Assembly (NCBI RefSeq): GCF_029212375.1
Contig: NZ_JARGNU010000001.1
Coordinates: 1-64,000 of the forward strand
Length of the DNA: 64,000 bases
Source of the DNA: Zhongshania sp.
GTDB lineage: Bacteria > Pseudomonadota > Gammaproteobacteria > Pseudomonadales > Spongiibacteraceae
Direction: 5' to 3'
The notes under the pieces were generated by a model. It worked only from the letters and a program-made list of their open reading frames with translations, made no database searches and was not told the DNA's origin. The position numbers and the translations under genes are program-made. Shown piece after piece: positions 35,769 through 44,710 of the stretch (positions are counted from its first letter, which is position 1; each line of letters begins with the position of its first letter).

Positions 35769-37073
35769 ATGAGTCTTGAAAGCGCTAATGTAAGATCTGA
35801 TGGCTATAGTAATAGTCGCTACCGCTATTACGCTTTAGCGCTGTTGACGACCTCCTATATGTTTAACTTTGTTGATCGGCAAATACTGTCGATTTTGCAA
35901 GAACCAATCAAGGCCGATTTGGGCTTGTCAGATACCCAGCTCGGTTTGTTAACGGGCTTCGCCTTTGCGGTATTTTATATTGTGATGGGTCTGCCTATTG
36001 CGCGCTGGGCAGATAGAGGCAACCGCAGAAACATTGTCGCGTATTCCGTCGGGCTATGGAGCATGATGACCGCCGCCTGCGGCTTGGCGCAAAATTACTG
36101 GCAATTGCTGCTAGCGAGAATTGGTGTAGGCGTAGGTGAAGCGGGTTGCAGCCCACCGAGCCACTCAATGATCTCAGATATCTTCCCCATGAAAGAGCGG
36201 GCAACCGCCATCGCGACCTATAATAGTGGCGTCAATATCGGCATGTTGGTCGGCTTTTTAATGGGCGGCTGGATTCAGGAATATTTCGGCTGGCGCATCG
36301 CCTTAATGGCGGTGGGCATTCCCGGCATTTTATTGGCTTTGGTCATTAAGTTTACGGTTAAAGAACCCCAGCGGCAGGTGGCTAAAGCACTGGAAAATCA
36401 GGCTGCAGAAGCCCACCCGACACTGCTGGAAACCATCACATTATTGTGGTCAAAGAAAACGTTTCGTTACATGGTTTTTGCTGGCGCACTCGCTTCATTT
36501 AGCGCCTATAGCTTGTATAGCTGGACGCCGTCGTTCCTGATTCGCAGCTTTGGTATGAGCACCGGCACCGTCGGTAATTGGCTGGCCCTAACCATTGGCG
36601 TGGGCGGCGCACTTGGCACTTTTTCCATGGGCTATGTGGCAGACCGCTTGGGCTTAAAAGACCGCCGTTGGTATCCTGGCACCATCGCACTGGCCTACGG
36701 CTTGCCGCTGCCTCTGGTGGCGGCAATGCTACTGAGTAGCGACGGCACCACCGCGCTGCTGTTCTTTATCATTCCCGCAGCCTTACAAGCGACTTACCTT
36801 GCGCCGCTGATTACCGTCACCCACAGTTTAGTAAAACCGAGTATGCGCGCGGTGTCCTCGGCGGTGGTGTTATTAATGGTCAACTTAATTGGCTTGGGTT
36901 TTGGTCCGGTGCTGGTCGGGGGCCTAAGTGACTATTTAGAGCCGACTTACGGGAATGAAAGTCTGCGCTATTCACTGTTGTTTTGGGTAAGTGCTGCGAC
37001 TTTGGCGTGTTTGGTCTTGTGCGCATTAACGGCTAAGCATATTCGTAGGGATATGCCAGAACAGCTTGATTAA
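35769..37073 (+). CDS. MFS transporter (spinster-like)
   Basis: This is a 434-aa integral membrane protein with 12 predicted membrane segments. It opens with YALALLTTSYMFNFVDRQILSIL, has GLPIARWADRGNRRNIV between segments 2 and 3 (the MFS motif A position), and GVGVGEAGCSPPSHSMI in segment 4, a pattern typical of the spinster-type MFS family. The ATG at 35769 follows a GTG at 35766. As the last gene of the TonB/CoA operon it may move the substrate acid across the inner membrane. Confidence 0.9.
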   Translation: MSLESANVRSDGYSNSRYRYYALALLTTSYMFNFVDRQILSILQEPIKADLGLSDTQLGLLTGFAFAVFYIVMGLPIARWADRGNRRNIVAYSVGLWSMMTAACGLAQNYWQLLLARIGVGVGEAGCSPPSHSMISDIFPMKERATAIATYNSGVNIGMLVGFLMGGWIQEYFGWRIALMAVGIPGILLALVIKFTVKEPQRQVAKALENQAAEAHPTLLETITLLWSKKTFRYMVFAGALASFSAYSLYSWTPSFLIRSFGMSTGTVGNWLALTIGVGGALGTFSMGYVADRLGLKDRRWYPGTIALAYGLPLPLVAAMLLSSDGTTALLFFIIPAALQATYLAPLITVTHSLVKPSMRAVSSAVVLLMVNLIGLGFGPVLVGGLSDYLEPTYGNESLRYSLLFWVSAATLACLVLCALTAKHIRRDMPEQLD

Positions 37074-37174
37074 AAAATGCGGAAATCTTGCGGAGGTGTG
37101 GCTATTGCTTTTTGCAATGGCGCGCCGACGTTTTGCAGTTGCGTTATGAGTCGAGAGCGCCATTGTCGGCAAGC

Positions 37175-38023
37175 TTAGCGCAAGGCCATAAAGCCATTAT
37201 TTAGCACAATTTGCTGGCGTTCCTTTGAGGAGGCGCGAAAGTGTATTCCTGCGGCGCTGCGCCAGCCTTCAATGACGAGGGTTTCGCCGGGGTATACCGG
37301 TGCGCTAAACCGCAGCCCAAGTGAGGCGATGCGGTTTACGTCGCCGTCTATGGCGCGGGTTAGTGCAAGGCCGGCGACGCCATAGGCGCAGAGACCGTGA
37401 AGTATGGGTTTGGCAAAGCCGGCTTGTTTGGCGATGGCGGGGTCGACATGCAGTGGGTTGCGGTCGCCATTGAGCCGATAAATAAGCGCGGCGCGTTCAT
37501 CTATTGCAATTTCGCTAACGATGTCTGGCTCGCCGCTTGGCACGGCTGCGAGCGCGGCGGGTGCCTCGCCAAAGCTGCCACAGCCGCCATCGCCACGCAG
37601 TAAATAGCAGGCACGCACGGTGCACAGTAGTTCGTTATTGGCGGTGTTGTAGATGTCTTTGTCGAAATGCATAAAGGCGCCTTTGTCTGGGCCTTTATCA
37701 ATAATCGCCGAAACGCGGTATTCGGCCCTGATTTCGCCGCTTGGTGGAATGCTGTGATAGAAGTCGATGCGCTGTTCGGCGTGCAGCAGTTTGACGAGTT
37801 TGATGTCAAATTGCGCGGCGGTCATCCACAGGCCGGGATGGGCTAGTACTGCGGTAATGGTGGGTAGGCACACCAGATTTTTCTCGTAGACTAGATTTAA
37901 ATCTTGCTCGAGATGCGCGGGGTCGCCTGCACCTAGGCTTAGGGCGTAGAGCATGGTGTCGCGATCATTGTAGCTGACCGTTTTTGCGTCAAATTTATGT
38001 GTCAGTAGGGCTTGTAAGTTCAT
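37175..38023 (-). CDS. MaoC-type (R)-specific enoyl-CoA hydratase
   Basis: This is a 282-aa double-hotdog hydratase of the MFE-2/hydratase-2 type. The C-terminal half holds the hydratase-2 motif YRLNGDRNPLHVDP with catalytic Asp187 and His192, followed by AGFAKPILHGLCAYG. The N-terminal hotdog lacks these residues. It would add water to trans-2-enoyl-CoA giving the (R)-3-hydroxy product, which fits the HSD17B4-like dehydrogenase encoded divergently at 38407. It converges on the MFS gene upstream. Confidence 0.92.
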   Translation of the reverse strand: MNLQALLTHKFDAKTVSYNDRDTMLYALSLGAGDPAHLEQDLNLVYEKNLVCLPTITAVLAHPGLWMTAAQFDIKLVKLLHAEQRIDFYHSIPPSGEIRAEYRVSAIIDKGPDKGAFMHFDKDIYNTANNELLCTVRACYLLRGDGGCGSFGEAPAALAAVPSGEPDIVSEIAIDERAALIYRLNGDRNPLHVDPAIAKQAGFAKPILHGLCAYGVAGLALTRAIDGDVNRIASLGLRFSAPVYPGETLVIEGWRSAAGIHFRASSKERQQIVLNNGFMALR

Positions 38024-38406
38024 GCGGGAATGCTCTTGTTAATAATCTAAATTCGAGTGTGGCTCTTGGGGCTAATTATCTTATGCCAAAGGCGGTTCTA
38101 TTGTCTGCAAAGGCGCTAATTTAGCGCGCTGTTTTACGTGTTAGAGGGCCGCAGTACGGCAGTGTTCTTGCCTATAAGGTTAGTATGCGTAATAAATAAT
38201 CGGTTTTCCATCGTTTAGTTAGCCTGTCTTTAATCGCGCTATATATGTGCAATATCATGGTCTTTTTGTTGAATCACAGCGGCGCAGCTAGACAATATCT
38301 CTTAAAATACTATAAGCTAGATAACAATTAGCAATGTAACTTAATATCCATCGAACTACCAGTCTGCCTATAGCGCTGGTAAACGATAGCCAGCGTGGGA
38401 GTGAAC
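38024..38406. other. divergent intergenic region, MaoC / SDR
   Basis: This 383-bp AT-rich gap must hold promoters for both flanking genes. Two loose copies of GCTAGA are seen near 38288 and 38324, and GGAGTGAAC precedes the SDR start. I find no clear operator, no gene and no terminator. Confidence 0.5.
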
Positions 38407-39318
38407 ATGCCAGATTTACTGAAGGATAAGGTCGTTATTGTTACCGGTGCAGGCCGCGGTGTGGGGCAGTGCATTGCCGAGTATTGTGCATTACAAGGTG
38501 CCAAAGTGGTGGTTAACGACTTGGCCAAAGATGACAATGGCGTCGCGATTGCCGAGCTGGTTGCCGAGAGCATCCGCAAGGCGGGCGGTGAAGCCATTTC
38601 GTCTACGGATAATATTGGCTTGATGGCCGAGGCCGTGAATTTGGTCAATATCGCCATTGAGGCTTGGGGCCGGGTGGATGGCCTAGTTAACAATGCCGGT
38701 ATTCTTCGCGATCGTATTTTTCACAAAATGTCCGAAGAAGAGTGGGATCTGTCTATTCAGGTCAATCTCAAGGGCTGCTTCAACACCGCGCGTGCAGTTG
38801 CGCCGTTTATGAAAGAGCAGGGCAGTGGCGCAATGGTGCATATGACGTCAACCTCGGGCTTGGTTGGCAATTTTGGTCAGGCAAATTACGCCGCGGGCAA
38901 AATGGGCTTGGTTGGTCTGTCTAAGTCGGTAGCCCTCGATATGCAACGCTTTAACGTGCGTTCTAACTGTGTGGCACCGTTTGCAATGACGCCAATGGTG
39001 ATGAACGGTATTCCCCGCGAAACCGAGGAAGACGAGGCGCGCTGGAAAGTCATTGAGCGTATGGAGCCAAACAAAATAGCGCCGCTGATTTGCGCACTTA
39101 TCTCAGATGAAGGCGCCCACGTAAGTGGTCAGATTTTTGGCGCGCGCGCGAATGAAGTGTATTTGTTCAGCCAGCCGCGGCCGATCCGCACTGCCCATAT
39201 TGGCGACGAAGCCGGTATCAGTGCCGAGGCGATTATTGACCGCGTGTTCCCGATGTTTAAAGGCGATTTCTACCCCCTTGAGCGTTCGATGGACGTGTTC
39301 AGCTGGGATCCGGTGTAA
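38407..39318 (+). CDS. SDR-family 3-hydroxyacyl-CoA dehydrogenase (HSD17B4-like)
   Basis: This is a 303-aa short-chain dehydrogenase. The cofactor motif is TGAGRGVG, with NNAGILRD, catalytic Ser in MTSTSGLVGNFG and YAAGK. The 50-residue C-terminal extension and the LLKDKVVIVTG start match the dehydrogenase part of peroxisomal MFE-2, which oxidises (R)-3-hydroxyacyl-CoA. The ATG at 38407 has GGAG upstream; a GTG at 38395 is in frame. It is paired functionally with the divergent MaoC hydratase. Confidence 0.92.
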   Translation: MPDLLKDKVVIVTGAGRGVGQCIAEYCALQGAKVVVNDLAKDDNGVAIAELVAESIRKAGGEAISSTDNIGLMAEAVNLVNIAIEAWGRVDGLVNNAGILRDRIFHKMSEEEWDLSIQVNLKGCFNTARAVAPFMKEQGSGAMVHMTSTSGLVGNFGQANYAAGKMGLVGLSKSVALDMQRFNVRSNCVAPFAMTPMVMNGIPRETEEDEARWKVIERMEPNKIAPLICALISDEGAHVSGQIFGARANEVYLFSQPRPIRTAHIGDEAGISAEAIIDRVFPMFKGDFYPLERSMDVFSWDPV

Positions 39319-39476
39319 GCCAAAATCTAAAATTGGTTTAGGCGTGCGGCGCAAATATTAACGCCGGCGCCTAGCGCTAAGTCCAAATGAATACCCACGT
39401 CTAAGATCAAATTTAAGACCAGAAATGCAGATCGCCCTGTTGGCCATAGTCGCTGGCAGTGTCTTTGGAGAGATAT

Positions 39477-40928
39477 ATGAGTACAGCAATCGGGATTCGC
39501 TCCTTTGGAGCCTATATTCCAGCACGACGGATGCAGCGCAGTGAAATTGCCAAGGCACATGCTTGGGCGCTGCCCGGCTTGCGTGGTTTAGGCAAGGGCG
39601 AAAAAGCCTTCTGCTCTTGGGACGAAGATGTCATCACCATGGCGGTTGAAGCCTCGCGGGATTGTATGCGCGGCCAAGATGTAAACGCCCTGGCGCGGCT
39701 TTGCTTGGCCAGTACTAGCGCGCCATTTGCCGATGTGCAAAACGCGACCTTGATCGCCAGCGCCCTGGGTGCGCCGCGCAATGTGGCAACGAGCGATCAG
39801 ACTGCATCAACCCGCGCTGGCCTGAGCGCGCTTAGTCACGCTTGCCAGAGCGGCGGTAGCCAGTTATTGGTGGCCGGCGAAAAACGCCGAACCAAGCTTG
39901 GCAGTGCTCAAGAAATGTTATTTGGCGATGGTGCTGCGGCGTTATTGCTGGGCAGCGGCGACGATTTGCTGGCCACGTATTTGGGTAGCGAATCTTTGTC
40001 TGTGCCTTTTGTAGATCATTTTCGTGAGTCGAATTCTGACTACGAATACGCTTGGGAAGAGCGTTGGATTCGCGATGAAGGTGTTGGCAAATTGGTGCCC
40101 GAAGCGGTAAACGCATTGCTGCAGCGCCTAGGTAAAACCGCTGCCGATGTTGGGCATTTTGGCTTGGCTGGCGGTGGCCCTCGCGCCGATGGTTTTGCGG
40201 CGAAAATAATTGGAATTGCCGATGCGTCCGTGCTGCCAGACCTGCGTAATAACGTGGGCGACACCGGCGCAGCGCATTCCTTGCTGCTGCTGACCGAAGC
40301 CCTAGAGCGGGCACAGGCCGGCGACTTAATTATTATTGCCGCCTTTGCGCAAGGCTGTGAAGTGATCGCCTTTGAAATGGGCGCCAAGGGCAGTGATACC
40401 GGCCGCAGTGGTTTGGCCGGTAATTTGGCGCGCCGCCAAGAAGAAACCGCGTATATGAAGATGCTCAGTTTCTCTGGCGAAATTGAGGTTGAGTGGGGCA
40501 TGCGTTCGGAGACGGACCAAAAAACCGCACTGACTCAGCAGTATCGCGTGGCCGATCAAACCTTTGAATTTGTTGGCGGCAAATGCCGCGACTGCGACAC
40601 CATTCAATTTCCGCGCCTGCCTAACTGCGTTAATTGCGGTGCCTTCGACACGCAATCGCCCGCGCCGCTGGCCGACGAAAAAGCCAAGGTACTCACGGTT
40701 ACCGCTGACTGGCTGATGTTTTCACAATCGCCGCCGCTGTATATGGGCTTGTCTCAGTTCGACAATGGCGCGCGGATGTTAATGGAAATTGTTGATGTTG
40801 GCCCCGAGGGCATCGATGTTGGCACCCCGCTGGAAATGACCTTCCGCATTAAAGAGCTAGACAAGATGCGCGGTTATCGCCGTTATTTCTGGAAAGCACG
40901 CCCCATCGTTAGCGCCGCAGGAGAGTAA
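39477..40928 (+). CDS. HMG-CoA-synthase-like protein fused to a DUF35 zinc-ribbon/OB domain
   Basis: This 483-aa protein has a thiolase-superfamily domain (residues 1-340) of HMG-CoA-synthase type and a C-terminal DUF35 module with zinc ligands C370, C373, C384 and C387 (CRDC, NCVNC). At the position of the nucleophilic Cys the sequence reads DQTASTRAGL, with Thr112 where Cys is expected by eye alignment, so Claisen chemistry through an acyl-Cys seems unlikely. A GGAGAG site precedes ATG 39477. The thiolase gene starts 2 nt after its stop. A structural or aldolase-type partner role is possible. Confidence 0.85.
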   Translation: MSTAIGIRSFGAYIPARRMQRSEIAKAHAWALPGLRGLGKGEKAFCSWDEDVITMAVEASRDCMRGQDVNALARLCLASTSAPFADVQNATLIASALGAPRNVATSDQTASTRAGLSALSHACQSGGSQLLVAGEKRRTKLGSAQEMLFGDGAAALLLGSGDDLLATYLGSESLSVPFVDHFRESNSDYEYAWEERWIRDEGVGKLVPEAVNALLQRLGKTAADVGHFGLAGGGPRADGFAAKIIGIADASVLPDLRNNVGDTGAAHSLLLLTEALERAQAGDLIIIAAFAQGCEVIAFEMGAKGSDTGRSGLAGNLARRQEETAYMKMLSFSGEIEVEWGMRSETDQKTALTQQYRVADQTFEFVGGKCRDCDTIQFPRLPNCVNCGAFDTQSPAPLADEKAKVLTVTADWLMFSQSPPLYMGLSQFDNGARMLMEIVDVGPEGIDVGTPLEMTFRIKELDKMRGYRRYFWKARPIVSAAGE

Positions 40929-40930
40929 AC

Positions 40931-42133
40931 ATGGCAACAGGAATTAAAGACAAAGTCGCAATTATCGGCATGGGCTGCAGCCAGTTTGGCGAGCGCTGGG
41001 ACGCCGGTTCTGAAGATCTCATGGCCGAGGCGTTTAACGAAGCGCTGGCCGACGCGGGCATAGAAAAGGCGCGTATTGGCGCGGTTTGGTATGGCTCTGC
41101 CGCAGACAAAATTAATGTGGGTAACTCCGCGATTCCGCTTTCTACCGCTCTGCGCTTAGACGGTATTCCGGTAACCCGCGTAGAAAATATGTGCGCTACT
41201 GGCACCGAGGCCCTGCGCGGTGCAACCTATGCGGTGGCATCTGGCGCCGTGGATATTGCGCTGGCGATTGGCGCTGAAAAATTAAAAGACACCGGCTACG
41301 GTGGCTTGCCACATATGCCTAAAGGCACGTTCAACGATTTGTGGATGCCTTATGGCTCTGCACCAGCGGGCTTTGCTCAGCTGGCGGCGGGCTATCGCAC
41401 CAAGTACGGCCTAGAAAAAGACGTGCTAAAGCAGGCGATGGCGCGGGTGTCTTGGAAGAGCCACCAGAACGGCGCTAAAAATCCCAAGGCTCACCTGCGT
41501 AAAGCGGTAAGCATGGAAACCATTCTGAATGCGCCGCTGATTGCCGATCCACTCGGTGTGTTCGACTGCTGCGGTGTATCTGATGGCGCGGCCTGCGCGA
41601 TTGTCACCACGCCTGAGATTGCCCGTTCGTTAGGTAAAACCAATTTGGTTACCATCAAATCTTTGCAGTTGTCGGCCAGTTCGGGGCGCGAGCAGGGCTT
41701 TAAAGATTGGGATGGCAGCTATGTGCCAAATACCCGCAACGCCGCCAAGGCAGCGTATAAAGAAGCGGGCATTACCAATCCTCGTAAAGAGCTTAGTGCG
41801 ATAGAAGTACACGACTGCTTCTCCATTACCGAACTAGTCACCATGGAAGACTTGGGTGTTTCAGCAGACGGCCAAGCTTGGCGCGATGTGCTCGACGGTG
41901 TGTATGATGCCGACGGTGAGTTGCCTTGCCAGATTGACGGCGGCCTAAAGTGTTTTGGTCACCCCATTGCGGCATCGGGTTTGCGCATGGTGTATGAACA
42001 CTATTTGCAAATGCAGGGCCGGGCGGGAGATCGCCAGTTGCCGAATCCTAAGCTAGGCTTAAGTCACAATCTTGGCGGCGTACCCTATAACGGGGTGTGT
42101 GCAATTAGCATCGTCGGTTTAGAAGGCGTGTAA
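40931..42133 (+). CDS. thiolase (SCP2-type acetyl-CoA acyltransferase)
   Basis: This is a 400-aa thiolase with nucleophile Cys88 in NMCATGTEAL, His294 in EVHDCFS and His344 in CFGHPIAASGLRM, plus GLSHNLGG near the C-terminus. The missing second Cys in the C-terminal loop and the HDCF motif are typical of SCP2-like thiolases and of the related Ltp2-type aldolases, which often require a DUF35 partner; here such a domain is fused to the gene directly upstream. It should remove acetyl- or propionyl-CoA from a 3-ketoacyl-CoA, or perform retro-aldol cleavage. Confidence 0.92.
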   Translation: MATGIKDKVAIIGMGCSQFGERWDAGSEDLMAEAFNEALADAGIEKARIGAVWYGSAADKINVGNSAIPLSTALRLDGIPVTRVENMCATGTEALRGATYAVASGAVDIALAIGAEKLKDTGYGGLPHMPKGTFNDLWMPYGSAPAGFAQLAAGYRTKYGLEKDVLKQAMARVSWKSHQNGAKNPKAHLRKAVSMETILNAPLIADPLGVFDCCGVSDGAACAIVTTPEIARSLGKTNLVTIKSLQLSASSGREQGFKDWDGSYVPNTRNAAKAAYKEAGITNPRKELSAIEVHDCFSITELVTMEDLGVSADGQAWRDVLDGVYDADGELPCQIDGGLKCFGHPIAASGLRMVYEHYLQMQGRAGDRQLPNPKLGLSHNLGGVPYNGVCAISIVGLEGV

Positions 42134-42179
42134 TCAGCATTATTATTGCGGCACACTGAGCGAGCTTGGAGAAAAGGGT

Positions 42180-43424
42180 ATGACGGCTGTTTCTGTTGAG
42201 GCGCTAGCAAGTTTAATACGCGCCGGCGACAAGGTGTTTGTTTCTGGTAGCGCGGGCGAGCCCATTGCGGTGACCGAGCTGCTGGCTACTACGCCGGAGC
42301 TTGCCGCGGGCGCAGAGTTTTACTGCAGCTTTATTCCTGGGGTTAACCCGCGCAATTTGGCCAACGAAAACCGGCGGATGACCGTCGGTTTTATGCAGGG
42401 CGGATTCCGTAAAAGTTTGGCTGCAGGCCATGTGCGCTTTGCGCCCATGTCTTATACCGCTACGTTGCAACACTTGTGCAGCGACGGCGTAATTAACACC
42501 GTACTGGTACAGGTGTCGCCGCCAGATAGCGATGGCTATTGCTCGCTGGGCTTGCAAGGCGAGTTTTTGCCCCAGTTACTTAGCCGCAAGCCCCGTGTGT
42601 TAGCGGTTATAAATTCTAATATGCCAGTGCTGGCCGGCTCGGCTAAGTTGGCCATGGCCGACATTGACGCTTACTGCGAGAGTGATTTGCCACTGGCGAC
42701 CTACGATCCTGGTAAGCCCAATGCAGGCGCGCAGGCAATAGCGGAACATGTTGCGGCCTTAATTCCCAATGGCGCTGCGCTGCAGTGTGGGCTGGGTAAA
42801 ATTCCAAATCAGTTGATGGCGGCACTTGCTGATCATCGCCGGCTGCGTATTCATAGCGGTATGGCCAGCGACGGCATTGTGTCTTTATTAGATGCGGGGG
42901 CGCTGGACCTTGATGCTGCGGTAACCAGCATTGTCGCTTTGGGCAGCAATGAATTTTATCGTCGCTTGCCAGAATTCAAAAAGCTGAATATATGCGGCGT
43001 TGAAGCCTGCCACAGTGCACAGGCATTGGCGCAAGTGCCGAAGTTGTTTGCGGTGAATTCATCAATGGAGCTTGATCTGTTTGGTCAGGCTAATGCCGAA
43101 ATGCTGGGCGGGCGCTTTGTTAGTGGCCCTGGTGGTTTACCCGATTTTGCCGCCGGTGCCAGAGCGCAACACGATGGCTGTTCGATCATCGCCCTGCCAG
43201 CGGCCGATCCAACTGGCGAGCAATCGCGTATAGTTGCGCGGTTGGATAGCGGTGTGCCCGTTTCCGTGCCACAGTATAATGTGGATGTGGTGGTTACTGA
43301 GTATGGCAGCGCTTATTTGCGCGGGGCCGATATGGTGACCCGTGCCGAGCGCTTGGTGGCGATTGCCCACCCGAATCATCGTGACCGACTTTATACGGAG
43401 TTTGAGCAGCGCTTTTTGGTGTGA
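42180..43424 (+). CDS. acetyl-CoA hydrolase/CoA-transferase family protein
   Basis: This 414-aa family I CoA-transferase resembles 4-hydroxybutyrate CoA-transferase (Cat2/AbfT) and acetyl-CoA hydrolase. Visible motifs are CSFIPGVNPRN, VQVSPPDSDGYCSLG, CGLGKIPNQL, and ALGSNEFYRRL with the probable catalytic Glu, then GSAYLRGADMVTRAERLVAIAHPNHRD at the end. It would move CoA between acetyl-CoA or a product thioester and an incoming acid. It lies 46 nt after the thiolase gene in the same run. Confidence 0.9.
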   Translation: MTAVSVEALASLIRAGDKVFVSGSAGEPIAVTELLATTPELAAGAEFYCSFIPGVNPRNLANENRRMTVGFMQGGFRKSLAAGHVRFAPMSYTATLQHLCSDGVINTVLVQVSPPDSDGYCSLGLQGEFLPQLLSRKPRVLAVINSNMPVLAGSAKLAMADIDAYCESDLPLATYDPGKPNAGAQAIAEHVAALIPNGAALQCGLGKIPNQLMAALADHRRLRIHSGMASDGIVSLLDAGALDLDAAVTSIVALGSNEFYRRLPEFKKLNICGVEACHSAQALAQVPKLFAVNSSMELDLFGQANAEMLGGRFVSGPGGLPDFAAGARAQHDGCSIIALPAADPTGEQSRIVARLDSGVPVSVPQYNVDVVVTEYGSAYLRGADMVTRAERLVAIAHPNHRDRLYTEFEQRFLV

Positions 43425-43458
43425 CGTAAACCGAGTGGCGGGACGGGAAAATCCAAGC

Positions 43459-43507
43459 ACATTATTCGCAATAGAACGATATACATGCTAACATTATTCG
43501 CATGTAT
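43459..43507. promoter_or_regulatory. 12-bp direct repeats with a nested inverted repeat
   Basis: ACATTATTCGCA occurs at 43459-43470 and again at 43491-43502, 32 bp apart. An 8-bp inverted repeat, ATACATGC (43481-43488) and GCATGTAT (43500-43507), overlaps the second copy. It lies 37 bp before the acyl-CoA dehydrogenase start. Confidence 0.5.
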
Positions 43508-43543
43508 GATTACCAATACGATTGTTAAAGAGAGGCACAGGCC

Positions 43544-44710
43544 GTGGATATAAATCTCACTGATCTGCACAAAGAAATTGACGAAAGCGTACGTAAGATT
43601 TGCGCAGAATTTACCGATGATTACTGGATGGAGTGCGATGAAGAAGCGCGTTTTCCAGAGGAATTTTACAGTGCAATGGCCAAGTCTGGCTGGTTGGGTA
43701 TCACCATGCCAGAAGAGCTGGGTGGTGCAGGCCTAGGCGTAACCGAAGCGGCAATTATGATGCATGCCGTGGCGGCAAGCGGCGGTGGTCAGTCTGCGGC
43801 CTCGTCAATCCATATTAATTTGTTTGGGCCTCACGCTATTGTGGTTCACGGCTCCGAAGAACAGAAAAAGCGCTGGTTAGTGCCCCTGATTAAGGGCGAG
43901 CAGAAAGCCTGCTTCGGCGTAACCGAGCCAGATGCTGGTTTGGATACCACCAGTATTAAAACCTTCGCGAGAAAAGTGGAAGGCGGTTACATTGTTAACG
44001 GTCGCAAAATGTGGACATCTACTGGCCAAGAAGCGCATAAAATTGTGCTGCTCACGCGGACTACGCCAAAAGAAGACTGCAAGCGCCCCACCGATGGCAT
44101 GACCTTGTTCTATGCCGATCTCGATCGTACCAAAATCGAAGTTCGCCGTATTAAAAAGCTGGGCCGCAACGCGGTCGATTCTAATGCGACTTATATTGAT
44201 GACTATTTTATTCCAGAAGGCGACCGTATTGGCGAAGAGGGCAAGGGCTTTTACTACCTGCTCGACAGCCTTAACCCAGAGCGGATCTTGGTCGGAATTG
44301 AAGCGATTGGTATTGGTCGTTCAGCACTAGACAAAGCTGCCAAATACGCCCAAGAGCGGGTGGTATTTGGCCGGCCCATTGGTCAAAACCAAGGTATTCA
44401 GCACCCACTTGCCGAAGCATGGACTTATCTCGAGTCGGCTTACTGGATGTGTTTGCGCGCTGCGGATTTATACGACAAAGGACAGCCCTGCGCGGCCGAA
44501 GCCAACGCCGCTAAGTTCCTCAGTGCCCGCGCTGCCTTTGATACCTGTACTAAAGCAGTACTTACCCACGGCGGTATGGGTTATGCGCGGGAATACCATG
44601 TGGAGCGCTTGTTGCGCGAGTCGGTGCTACCGCGGATTGCACCGGTTACCGAGCAGATGATCTTGTCGTATATCGGCGAGAAAGTGCTGGGAATGCCTAA
44701 GTCATATTAA
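43544..44710 (+). CDS. acyl-CoA dehydrogenase
   Basis: This 388-aa flavoprotein has CFGVTEPDAGLDTTSIKT in the middle domain, QERVVFGRPIGQNQGIQHPLAE, LTHGGMGYAREYHVERLLRE and a C-terminal IAPVTEQMILSYIGEKVLG, where the Glu is in the place usual for this subgroup. The GTG start follows AGAGG at about 8 nt. It is separated from the CoA-transferase gene by a 119-bp gap with its own repeat elements, so it may have an extra promoter. A strong terminator follows. Confidence 0.93.
   Translation: MDINLTDLHKEIDESVRKICAEFTDDYWMECDEEARFPEEFYSAMAKSGWLGITMPEELGGAGLGVTEAAIMMHAVAASGGGQSAASSIHINLFGPHAIVVHGSEEQKKRWLVPLIKGEQKACFGVTEPDAGLDTTSIKTFARKVEGGYIVNGRKMWTSTGQEAHKIVLLTRTTPKEDCKRPTDGMTLFYADLDRTKIEVRRIKKLGRNAVDSNATYIDDYFIPEGDRIGEEGKGFYYLLDSLNPERILVGIEAIGIGRSALDKAAKYAQERVVFGRPIGQNQGIQHPLAEAWTYLESAYWMCLRAADLYDKGQPCAAEANAAKFLSARAAFDTCTKAVLTHGGMGYAREYHVERLLRESVLPRIAPVTEQMILSYIGEKVLGMPKSY

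Noticed and set aside
39832-40501. Two long minus-strand frames (160 and 153 codons) inside the HMG-CoA-synthase-like gene
   Set aside because: Shadows of a well-supported gene with family motifs; composition of the antisense frames is low-complexity and has no recognisable domain.
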